Source of the DNA: Bathymodiolus brooksi
Lineage: Eukaryota > Mollusca > Bivalvia > Mytilida > Modiolidae
Direction of reading: 5' to 3'
Length of the DNA stretch: 64,000 nt
Assembly: GCA_963680875.1 (NCBI GenBank)
Contig: OY804588.1
Span: 74,052,829-74,116,828, forward strand
Below are positions 1-13,000 of this stretch, piece after piece (position 1 is the stretch's first letter; every line of letters begins with the position of its first letter). A model generated the notes under the pieces. The model searched no databases, had not been told where the DNA came from, and was given only the letters and a program-made list of their open reading frames with translations. Position numbers and translations under genes: made by a program.

Positions 1-212
1 ATTATATGTGAATGGTAGCAGTTAACAGTACTGTTATTATATGTGAATGATAACAGTTAACAGTACTATTATTATATGTGAATGATAACAGTTAACAGTA
101 CTATTATTATATGTGAATGATAACAGTACTGTTATTATATGTGAATGATAACAGTTAACAGTACTATTATTATATGTGAATGATAACAGTAAACAGTAGT
201 GTTATTATATGT
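1..212. repeat. 35-bp tandem repeat, about 6 copies, cut by window edge
   Basis: Unit starts ATTATATGTGAATGATAACA. One copy is 7 bp shorter because it lacks the GTTAACA block. It lies 3' of the gene's last exon and continues beyond the left edge of the window. Confidence 0.85.
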
Positions 213-215
213 CAT

Positions 216-883
216 TTCCAGACATTTGAACATTTTCAACACTTAACAATAATTAAACAATACTGTCATCAGAATAGTTCAACAAAACCTATTAACAATT
301 TAATATACTCTTCAACGTTCACAAATGATACAAAATGATACGGATGAGAAATTAATGTTTGATTACACTAGATGAAATGAAAATAAAGAAAATAAAATGA
401 AACTTGGTCAAGGTCATTACCCAGCATTCTCTTCACTATGTACATCCTTGTTACCCAATGAAAGTACTTATGTCTCTTAAATAATAAAAATAAACCAGTG
501 TGGACACAAATAAGTGTCAAGTTTGTCTGCCCAAGTCATGAGTGAGTGTCAAGTTTGTCTGCACAAATCATGAATGAATCAGTCTTATAACAATACTAGA
601 TATATTTGGCCAAACAATGTGTGGTTGTTTTGAAATGGATTCAATCACAAAGTTCATTGACCTTGAAACCATCAAAAGTCATGTGACGTGATCTATTATG
701 CGTGGTATTCAAAAAATAAAAATAAAAAACACTTAATAATTGTTGCAGTCACAGGAAAAGTAACATATTTCTGGCATTTCTTGACTTTCGTCACAAGCAG
801 ATAAAAAATAAATGATATGAGTATTATACAAAGATGTGGTACAAAGATTTCCCATGTTATGAATATGTACGTATCTGCTATGA
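216..883. other. 3' UTR / downstream flank of the scaffold gene
   Basis: AT-rich sequence after the stop codon, with no open frame worth calling. A short near-duplicate (GTGTCAAGTTTGTCTGC, around 515-565) is present. The transcript end cannot be fixed from sequence. Confidence 0.4.
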
Positions 884-1017
884 CTAGTGGTATAAATCAA
901 CACTGGATTCAATGTCATCCACGTCAACATCTATTGTTCTGATATTTTCTTTATCTTTGTATTGAGCTTTCTCAAAATTTGTCCTTGCTTTTGTCATCAC
1001 TTTTGTTGTCCTTTTCA
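884..1017 (-). CDS. CDK5RAP2: last coding exon 25 with TAG stop (residues 2055-2098)
   Basis: 134 nt, begins with two bases completing a Leu codon, ends at TAG (884-886). Acceptor GTTTTTTCAG. Peptide [18 protein letters not shown] then an acidic tail ending SSVDLYH. The first part matches the family C-terminus. Downstream (883 to about 216) would be 3' UTR and beyond. I see no AATAAA on this strand there, only an ATTAAA at 299-304, so the polyadenylation site is undecided. Confidence 0.9.
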
Positions 1018-4000
1018 CTGAAAAAACAGACAGTAAAAATGTCAAAATATGTAATAATAAAGGTATCAACTTTCATTTATTAACAAGTTAATTGAAGAAC
1101 ATTTCACTTCACTAAATCTCACATACAATTTTTAATTCTAAATTGATAGTAGTTTCAAAATAAATTTTTTTCAAAATAATTATTCAAAATCATTGGCAGA
1201 CAGCTGCATTTGAATGAATGAAATGATAACTGACATTTACCTACCGACAAGAAAATAATTAGCTTACAATCAGAAAAAGATAATCTAGTTGTTTGTAAAC
1301 TTGCTGTTGAAAGAATAAATTTATTACACAAATTGTCTTTGAGGTATTATTATATGAATTTGGAGGTATTATTATATGAATTTGGCCAAGTTTGGATTCA
1401 ATTAATTATCAGCTGTTGTAAAAGCTGATCGGCAACCTGACAAAATGTTGTAATGATATTCTGAACAGTGTAACGTTTAAATGAATATTGTTTGATAAAA
1501 AATTAGTGATACCGCTGTACACAGGCATTTTTTCTGAGTTCTCACCTCACTCACAGTGTACTGACATTAAAAGACTTTATCATTAAATTATATTTATTTA
1601 ATATGATGACCACTTCAGTGTTTCAGTTAAGAAATCCAATTGTATTCTTTATAAATGATGGGAGTTTTGAAAACAAACCTAATTAACAATTATCAAAATA
1701 TATTATTAAATGACTATGAATTTTCTTAATTCTGATTGGTTTAGAAGGTTCATTGCTTCCTCTAACAGAACTACATGTCCACCGCACAATTTTGTGCGTG
1801 AGGTTAATAAATCTCATGTCGCAGTTAGTACGTACCCAAATATAGTAATAGGGGAAAACCAGTAGACTGATTAATATCGATAAACTTGATTGGCCGACAT
1901 TTTGAACCTCAACCAATCAGAGGCGGTCTTGCTAACGAACTTCGGTAATCAGCAGACAACTGTTAGTAAACAAAAATGAACGAAGCAGATTTGACAGTAG
2001 AACCAGAAGTTAAGACACGTTTTGATATTTTATTTGTTAAAATTCTGAAATTGTATTTGTTTTTTCTTAATCAATTTTATTGTTTTGAAACATTAGAAAT
2101 GTCAAGCTTTAAAAACTGGTGTTTGTTGGTTTGAAGCAGCTACATATAAAAAAGAATAAATGGAAATGTCTACGAAACAGCAACAATTCACAATTTTCAC
2201 CCCAAAATTACGCTTAGAATGTGTCATTTAATAAAACAATTGATGACTTTTCATTTCGGTGGACACTGATTTATCACTTCCTCAGGGTTGATAAATCACA
2301 GTGTCCACCTTATGAAAAGTCATTAATTGTATAATATCGCCTGATATGGTAAACACCGGAGGCCATTTTGTTACACTCTTACTGATATCTACGTTATTAT
2401 TATTATCTCTAACATATCAATATAATAATGTTTTATGTCAGATAATGAAATGTGAGACTTCATTTAACTGTAATGTAATATAATAATAATACCAGAACTT
2501 GCATAGCACCGTATCTAAAAATATTATCTCACATGATTCATTAAACAAATAGAAAATAAAATATATTTTAACCAAGTATTGTAAATGCTTAAATTTAATA
2601 TGGATATAAAGAAGATTTATTATTGCACACAATGAGGTATACAGACAACAAGATATATTATATAAGTACACACAGTATATTTCTTTTTAAATACAAAATA
2701 ATTATATTAATGTTTGAATTAGATTAATTGTCAGTAGTATAGTACCTATATTTACTATAACAGTTTCTTTGCTTGATTAACTATACTATAAATGTGTTGA
2801 TTTTTACAATTCTATTGAACTTTAAATCATTTAAATGTAGTGGGTGTGTCAAAGATATTTATTATACACTCACAGCAGTTTATCAGTTTGATATGACTAC
2901 CAAACTTAATAGAAAAAAAAGAGGTGAGGATAAATTACAGTTATAATGAACTGAGCTGTGAACCTCCCGTCCCCAGGGAATAAGACAATGTCAAATGCTG
3001 GTAAAAATCTGGACAGACAGGATGAACAAACACCTAGAATTTCTAAAAAATTAAAGTTTGTTTTTGCCCGCAAAAACGTATATCTCCCCCGTCCCACAAA
3101 CTGTAGTCATAGGTAAAAAATCTATTTGGGTAACAAATAAAATTAAGCTTCAATGAATAACAAAAAAAACCTGTTTTTAATCCATGAAACACAAAAAAAA
3201 ATTGATCAAAAGTGCTAAAGCAAGGGTTACAGGTACTATTCCATATTGTCATGGCAAAGTTCCCCATTCGAGAAAATTGCTCAGCCTATGTTCCAATGAT
3301 TTTAAAGGAGTTTTGTTCTTCTAAAATCAATGGATTGGTGATGAAAACTTTTTCAGGGAAATAGTGACATTATGATAGACTCTTGTACATATATATATAT
3401 ATATATACAAATTTCAGTAAGGGATATTACACTAGAGTGTTTGCAAATAACTCCCACAAAATTTAGGGGATCAACAATTCCTGGTAATTTGCACAACTAC
3501 ATATGGTGTCCTTACTACCTACCAAGTTTCATTAAATTCTGTTCAGTAGTTTCAGAGGAGTTGCGCTGACAAGCTGCTTCAGTAGTAAATTTCGGGAAAT
3601 TTCTAAGTTCAAAGGGGCATAACTCCCACAAAATTCAGGCGATCAAAAGTTCCTGGTAATATGCACAACTACATATGGTATCCTTACTATATACCAAGTT
3701 TCATGAAATTCTGTTCTGTAGTTTCAGAGGAGTTGCGCTGACAAACTGTGTGACGGACAGACAGACAGACGGACAGGACAAAAACAATATGTCTCCCCAC
3801 AAAAGTGGGGGGAGACATAAAAATAAATAATAATAACAATAATAATAATTTTTTAAATGGTAAGAAAAATCTATCTATTAGCAAAATACACAGCAAAATG
3901 AATAGATTAGGACACAGTAACTTACAAGTTTGGAAATACTGAAAGAGTGAAAGTAGAATTTATAAGTTAAAAGTGAAAGTAGAATTTATAAGTTAAAAGA

Positions 4001-7000
4001 GTATAAGTGAAGAAAAAGAAAGAAACAAGTTAGAATCAACAATATCAAATGTGATTTGTAAAGGAAAGGGAGAGGATTTGTTTTGTGGCTCAACGCACCA
4101 TGCAATAATATTGCTGTATTGCCCACTGGCTATCAGTCCATTAAGTATTTTGTCATCTGTAAAGGAACATACAATACAATAACAGATATAACATGCACAT
4201 AAAATACAGCAGAACCTTGTAGTGGCATAATCAAATGGCACTGAACCTCATCTGTTGAGTAATCATTAGCAAGACAAGACAATGTTATTCTTTTAAAACC
4301 ACTGTGAACACATTGGTACAGAGAATGTAAATACAAGACATTATATACATATAAAAATGTGTGCAGGTCAAAAAGCATGCTCGCCTTGAATGCAGGAGAT
4401 CTTGGGTTCTAGCCCAGGTCCGGTCAAAAAGCATGCTTACCTCGAGTACAGGAGATCTTGGGTTCTAGCCCAGGTCAGATCAAAAAGCATGCTCGCCTTG
4501 AGTACAGGAGATCATGGGTTCTAGCCCAGGTCAGATCAAAAAGCATGTTCGCCTTGAGTACAGGAGATCTTGGGTTCTAGCCCAGGTCCGGTCAAAAAGC
4601 ATGCTCGCCTTGAGTACAGGAGATCTTGGGTTCTAGCCCAGGTCAGATCAAAAAGCATGCTCGCCTTGAGTACAGGAGATCTTGGGTTCTAGCCCAGGTC
4701 AGATCAAAAAGCATGCTCGCCTTGAGTACAGGAGATCTTGGGTTCTAGCCCAGGTCAGATCAAAAAGCATGCTCGCCTTGAGTACAGGAGATCTTGGGTT
4801 CTAGCCCAGGTCAGATCAAAAAGCATGCTCGTCTTGAGTACAGGAGATCTTGGGTTCTAGCCCAGGTCAGATCAAAAAGCATGCTCGCCTTGAGTACAGG
4901 AGATCTTGGGTTCTAGCCCAGGTCAGATCAAAAACTATAAAGTTGTTATTTGCTTCTCTGCTAAATATACAGCAATAAGAGTAAGATGACAGACATGATA
5001 ATGTGTTCAAGTGGAGCAACAATGTCTACCCATGGACTGTTACTTCAGCCAGTTAGCACTATCAAAATCTAACTAAGCATATTGATCTTGTACAAAGAGG
5101 ACATGATTATCATCTCATCATATTGGTCTTGTACAAAGTGGACATGATTATCATCTCATCATATTGGTCTTGTACAAAGTGGACATGATTATCATCTCAT
5201 CATATTGGTCTTGTACAAAGTGGACATGATTATCATCTCATCATGATATAACAGAAATTGCAGACTTAGCATTAAACAGCAATCACACAATTAAAAGGGA
5301 CTGATATCCAAGTGTTCATGTATCAAAACTATGTGGCATAAAATAAGTTAAAAGGTTTACATTTTTAGTTCCAGTCGTCCAAGATTTAAATGTATAAACT
5401 ATTGCTCTCATTGTCATAATATAGAGTGGCCTCCCTTTATAACATGCAAAATGACAGGACAATCTGTAAAGTAATACAATGTATTAGTCATAATATAGAG
5501 TGGCCTCCCTTTATAACATGCTAAATGACAGGACAACCCGTAAAGTAATACAATGTAACAGTCATAATATAGAATGGCCTCCCTTTATAACATGCTAAAT
5601 GACAGGACAATCCGTAAAGTAATACAATGTAACAGTCATAATATAGAGTGGCCTCCCTTTATAACATGCTAAATGACAGGACAATCCGTAAAGTAATACA
5701 ATGTAACAGTCATAATATAGAGTGGCCTCCCTTTATAACATGCTAAATGACAGGACAATCCGTAAAGTAATACAATGTATTAGTCATAATATAGAGTGGC
5801 CTCCCTTTATAACATGCTAAATGACAGGACAACCCGTAAAGTAATACAATGTAACAGTCATAATATAGAATGGCCTCCCTTTATAACATGCTAAATGACA
5901 GGACAATCCGTAAAGTAATACAATGTAACAGTCATAATATAGAGTGGCCTCCCTTTATAACATGCTAAATGACAGGACAATCCGTAAAGTAATACAATGT
6001 AACAGTCATAATATAGAGTGGCCTCCCTTTATAACATGCTAAATGACGGGACAACCTGTAAAGTAATACAATGTAACAGTCAGGTGTAATTCCAGAGCTC
6101 CAGATAAGCTGCGTATTTGCGTTTTTTACGCTATGAAAACGAGTAAAAACGCATGTATTATCAGATCAGTGTACATTTACACATACATATTGCTGTGTAA
6201 GCAAACTTTCCAAATTCGGAGCGTACTTCTACGCTGTTGACGATAATACATCGTGTACATAAACAATACATTTTTGACTTTGAGAAATTCCCCGTAATTA
6301 CTTCTCTTTATACTTTTCGAAAGAGAAAGTGTATACATCCGAGGGGTACCGAATGTTTGCCTTTCTAAGCATCAATGTCAAAAGAGATCTGATTGGATGT
6401 TTAGGATAAATCATCCAATCGCGGTCAATATTACAAATAAATGCGGTTTAGTTAAAAACTAAAACGAAAGTGAATTTGGGAACACGTTGTTCGTTGAAAA
6501 TGAGCAAGAACATGAATAAGCGCACTACGGAAAATTATATACTTTTTTAAAAGTTCCTGACAGTTTCATCTGTGTCTAGTGACAGTATAGTTAAAGGAAT
6601 CATTGATGACATTATCAACACGGCTGTGAAAACTACCGAAGTCGACGAGCAAAAAACAAAATATTTACAACATTTTATTAATAAACATGACACAATTGTG
6701 TCAAATTAAACAGAGATATACATTTCACTTGCATCCTGTGTTTATTGAATAACACTTGTGTCCAACATAATTTTAAAAGTGTACATGTAAGCAATCTTTT
6801 CTGAAGTAGAGAGTACAACAGTGCAAAGGAAATATGCAAATACGCATCATTTTCAAAAGTAGGGGGTAATTACCCTTTGGACTTGAAAATTATCTGGAGC
6901 TCTGAATTCCTTCTTAAAAGTCATTCAAAAATTATAATTAGGCATTAATATCAATCATATATACATCATCACCCTTCTTTTAAGTCATCTACTAATTTTA

Positions 7001-10000
7001 AGATCCCATCTGCAACTCATTAAAAAAAAAATTTCACTTCACTAACCAAAAACTAGAAATGATTTTGTTTGACAACCTCCGCTATTTGTATAATATATCT
7101 TTACTAAACAAGGATTAAGGTTAACTTACATTGTTTGTATAACATATCCTCCATTGTTTGTTTTTGTCTGTTTGAAGCATGGAGTCTCTCCTCTGCCTCA
7201 TGGACAAGCTTTGACAGTAATTCATATTTTGTTCTGGTAGCAAATAATTCATTCCTTAATGCCTCATTCTGTCAATAAAAAAAACTAGAGTTGATCTGGT
7301 GTTCACAGATACCCCTGCATTCCAAATTTTGAATGAGGCAATGAAAGGAATGAAACATGTAGTGATTTATCTTACAACTTATTCATTTCATGGCCATCAA
7401 ACATTTACAAATTCTTGTAATTGACAAGAACCCTAACTTATGAATGGTAAATGTGAAATACACCATAATCAAATTTAACCTGTATTTTATGGTATACAGC
7501 ATTGTGTTAAAGTTTGAAAAGATTTGGTTGAGCCATACTTTTAAATATCATCCAGAAACCTAAAAGGTCCCTATTTTCTAAGAGAAAAAGGGCCATAACT
7601 CAGGAACGGTAAATGTGAAATACACCGTAATCGAACTTAACCTGTATTTAATGGTCCACAGCATTGTGTTAAAGTTTGAAAAGATTTGGTTGAGCCATAC
7701 TTTAAATATCATCCGGAAACCTAAAAAGTCCCTATTTTCTAAGAGAAAAAGGGCCATAACTCAGAAACGGTAAATGTGAAATACACCGTAATCGAACTTA
7801 ACCTGTATTTAATGGTCCACAGCATTGTATTAAAGTTTGAAAAGATTTGGTTGAGCCATACTTTAAATATCATCTGGAAACCTAAAAAGTCCCTATTTTC
7901 TAAGAGAAAAAGGGCCATAACTCATGAACGGTAAATGTGAAATACACCGTAATCAAACTTAACCTGTATTTTATGGTACACAGCAATGTGCGAAAGTTTG
8001 AAAAGATTTTGTTGAGCGGTACTTTAATTATTATCCGGAAGCCAAAAGTGTGACGAATGGACGGACATGAGGATCCCTATATACCCCTGACTCTTGTTGA
8101 GCAGGGGTATAACAATTGTGTGCATAATTTACCAAACTATATATCAAATTTATTTATTGTTTTGAGGTGCATTTAAATATAGTAAGGGGCCATCGTGGTC
8201 GTGATCATATGGTAGTTGGATTTACAACAATCTGTGCAATCAGTGCATCTCCACTAAAGTTGTGAGTTCGAATCCCGTTCATGGCAAGGTGTACTCGATA
8301 CAACATTATGTGATAAAGTTTGCCAGTGACTTGCGACAGGTCGGTGGTTTTCTCTGGTTTCCTCCGCCAATAAAACTGACCGCCACGATATAACTGAAAT
8401 ATTGTTGAAAGTGGCGTTAAATACCATAAACTAAACTAAATATTGTGTTGATGACAGTATTATAAAGTTTCAGACAGTTTTTTTTTACTGAACAGCCATG
8501 ATATAATCATAGATGTAATACTGCTGACAGTCTAAATCCCCTAAAAACAAACTATTTGTTGAATATTAATTTATTTCATGTAATAACTTTTTGAATAGGT
8601 TTCCAAAATTCTGAGTTTGTGTCCAGAAGGAGATTTCCTAAGTTGTGATAAAAACCACAAAATTTTGATCATTGATGGTTCCCTGTACATAATTCTAGGA
8701 TAAAAAGGGTACCAGACCAAAGTTTAAGTCAATGTGGTTGTTTTCAAGATTTTCAAGTGTGAATATTTTCTCTTGGTTAATAGACACAGAAAATGGTTCT
8801 ACGTGATAGGATGATTATAAGACACTCATATGAAAAAATTAGACACAGCAAGAATTTAGAAAACCACCGACCTGTCGCAAGTCTGTGGTTTTCTTCGGTT
8901 CTTCACTTTTATTGGTGGAGGAAACTGGAGGATCCGGAGAAAACCACTGAATTGCGACAGGTCAGTTGTATTCTCCAGTTCCACCACCAATAAAACTGAC
9001 CGCCACGATATAACTGAAATATTGTTGAAAGTGGCATTAAACACCATAAAACCAAACCAATCCAGAAAATTTTCAACCATAAGATAAATGATCTTATTTA
9101 CCTCAGCCATCATTTTCTGCCCTGAAGTATCCCCTTTAGGTAAAGTAGTTGCCCAAAAACAAGTAATTAATGATTTCTCCTCATTCAAACATATCTTCAA
9201 GTTCTCCACACTCATAGACAACTCCTTCAATGTACTATACTCTATACTCTACAAAAATAAAGTTTGTTATTAGTCAACTATACCCTAAACAATATATATA
9301 TGGTACTTCTGCTGGTGGACTATTAGTCCCCGACGGTATTACTACTGATGGATATGTTCCACTTATCGTAAACACTTCCCGGTCCTTTCCTCATTCATGA
9401 CTTGTCACCGGGTTTGTAACTAGATTAACACGATGGATGCCACTAGTGGAGCAGGAACTGCTTACCCTTCCGGAGCACCTGAGTTCACCCCCGGTTTTTT
9501 GTGGGGTTCGTGTTACTCAATCTTTAGTTTTATGTGTATGTTTTGTAGATCGTTGTTTGTCCTATTGTCCTTTTTCTTATGGTCATTGTGTTGTCTGTCC
9601 CTCCTTGATATATAGATTCTGATTACCCCTTTGATATCTTTTGGCCATTGTGTTGTCTGTTCTTCTTTGATATACAGATTCTGATTACCTCCCTTTGGTA
9701 TCTTCAAACTCTTCTAGTATAAACAACAGTACACAAAACAAGATCAAATTGTCAATCTATATTTAGCATGCACAAGTTTTAATTTTTTTCCACTTTTAAA
9801 CAAGTTAGGAGTAAAAGGATAATTAGAGTCAAGAAAGTCTTTTTTTTCCTCACTCCATCAATAGTCTAGTTATAATAAGATTCCCTCCAGTAACATAATA
9901 GTCTAGTTATTATAAGACCCAGTAACAATCATGCCCTGTTGATATTTACACACTTCAACAATCACCAAGCATGCTTTATCTAGCATTAGTATATTTTTCA

Positions 10001-13000
10001 CTTGTACAACAAAATATTTCATTCAGATATTTATTCCTATGAAGATTACTGTTTCCACAATCAATTAAATTTATAAATCTTTGGATTATCTTTTGGTAGA
10101 AGAAATGTTAACTATCAACTCTACTTTTCTTCCCTTATTGTTTTGGTTCAAACATCAAAGGATACAATAGTAGAACTGCTATCACAGAAAGAAGAACATT
10201 TGTCTGTTCAGTTATTGGTGCTTTATCTTTAAAGGTAAAAATTGATTTTTCATCTTATCAAATCCTTTTATTTTTTGCTTCAATCTTTTCAGAGAAATAA
10301 ATATCAGATGAGTTTGTTCTCCCCATAGAATCATGTCTCATGCTACAATTATGATGCCATGTCATTTCTAAAACATGTTTTTCTCCTCAAGCAAGACAAT
10401 CTCCAGAATAGGGGCTATATTTATTCTTCTGTGAGTCAGAGTATCAGTCAGAGGCAGTGGTGCACCGATCATAGGAAACATCGAATAATCGTATGGATGT
10501 CATCATGAGATCCGATGAGCAATTCTTGTGATCGACTCTGATTCCTAGTGTCAAAAAATATATGTGTTTAACTTTATTCTTTATTTTGGTCCTCATACTG
10601 ACAAACATCTTGCAGCTTTATTCCAAGTACTTCTGACACTCAATGCACTTATTTGGACTAGTCTATTATTTATCTACTGCCTGGAATAGTCCATGCTGTA
10701 TTCATTGGATATGTTCTGATTGGATGATTTTTTAGTTTAAGTACAAAAACAATACTCAAAAGTTTATGACTGTAAGACTGGGTGTCATAGCTGATACTCT
10801 GACTTACGGAGGATAATATAATGCCCCCGTTTCAGGAGATTAGAAACCCAGTACATTGTATATATACATTTATAATAAACATGCATATCTAAAAATAAAT
10901 AATTCTACCTTAATTATCTGAAAACAGTAAGAAAATCTATGATAATTACTGGTTATATAAATATACAGTCATCATTACTACAGTGTAACCTGTCTATACT
11001 GAACCTCCATGAGATCAACTATTGTGTTTGGAATAGACAGGTTATTTTAACACAGATTTCCTACATTGGAACTTTATCTCAAGTTCAGTTTATACAGGGT
11101 TCCATTTTATTCAGGGTTCTACTTAGACAGGTTCCATTTTATTCAGGATTCAGCTTAGACAGGTTTCACTGTAGTTTGATTTATTCAGGGTTCTACTTAA
11201 GACAGGTTTCACCATATAATTACATTCTTGTACAATGTTCCTAATTTAAGCCAGTAATGAAAGTGATATAAATGTACCCCTATATGAATCAATGATGGAA
11301 AACCCCTACTGAAACAGTGGTAAAAATAAAGAAAAATACAAATGGCTATTTATTGTTGTTGTTGATCTTATGATCACTATCAGGTATTTAATGTTGTATT
11401 GTATTATTACAGAAACAACAATAAGGTACCTACATACATTGTTGTACTTAGCTCTCTACTTGAGAGGTAAACAAGCTTGAATATAACTTCAATTACTGGA
11501 CATATTTATCTTACATTTAAATCTGTTACAAGCTAGAAATTTTAATGTCAATGAAATCAACATTAATAGATGAGGGGCCATTGTGGTCGTGATCGTCTGG
11601 TAGTTGGATTTATAACTACCTATGCAATCAGTGTCTATCATTACTTAAGTTGCGACTTCGAATCCCACTCAGGCGAGTTCACAGATACAGCATTATATGA
11701 TCAAGTTTGTCAGTGACTTGTGGCAGGTCAGTGGCTTTCTCAGGATACTTCGGTTTTCTCCGCCAATAAACACTGACCGCCACGATATAATCGAAATATT
11801 GCTGAATTTGGCCTTAAATACCATAACCATAACTCCTAATATTTTATTAATATGTCCTAAAACAATATGGTGCTTTAAAATTTGAAAAATGAAATAGAAT
11901 TTTTCTTAAAACACATACTTCTGAAACTGAAGCAGACTTAAACATCTTCAATCTTTCTTGTATTCTAGCATCAACACCATTTAACACTATCAAACTTTCA
12001 TAGTTTTCTTTCTTTAGTTTTTCGTAGTCTTCAAGTTTACCAACAGCAAATAAATTTCTTAGATCAGAATCAGTAGTGGATGACTGGAATGTGAAATCTA
12101 AAATGACAAAATTACATGTTTTACTTTATATATTTAGACTTTCTATACAAAAACAATCCATTAAATCTCCACGTCCTATTATATAAATGTGATTTTCCTG
12201 AAGAAAATGCAGACCATGTACTTTATTTCATAATAAATATTTTTCTTATAAGATTTTGAAAAATATATATATCTATATATACAAAATTAAAAAACCCCCC
12301 ATGAAAATGTTGTTTATATACCACATCAACATACCTTTGGTACTTAAATATACTACATAGTACATCAGATACAGTTTTAACAGTTGGTGGTCACTACTTT
12401 ACCTGCCAGTTTACTAGGAGGGTCATCAACATAGTAGGAGAGGTTTCCTTCAAATTTCTGTTCTCTGGAGGTCATGTCGTAGAGAGACCTATGAAGTGGA
12501 CCAGCAGGCATAGATTGCGTGGAGACTACAGTATCATTGGGGACTTTTCTTTCCAACAGGGAACCAGGCCAAGTGTGTATGTCAAGACTGTGTGTAGCTG
12601 TTGGTTAAATCACACAAGTAAGGCATGTTAAATAACACAACACACTGTTGACATCAATATATTAATTAATAAAACAATATATGTAAGACTCAGATCAACA
12701 TCCAGCCTCTAATCGACGTCCAATCCTCAAATCCATGTCCGATTTCTAAGTCACATACATCTGTTTCTCAGATCTATGTCTTTTCAATCAAATTTTAAAA
12801 TCGGTGTCTAATTCTCAAATCTATGTCCTTTTTCAAATTCTCAATCCAGTGTCCAATTCTAAAAGCTATTGCCGTTTCTCACTTTCTCAAATCGATGTCC
12901 AATGACGTCACGGACATATTCCCTAAACCTAACCAATAAATCGGCCATAGATCTGAGAATTTGGAAAGGACGCCGATTTGAGAATATCCTTTAATCGGAC

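Noticed and set aside
9433..9622. Two overlapping 60-codon plus-strand frames
   Set aside because: Part of a dispersed repeat whose other copy does not keep the same frame.
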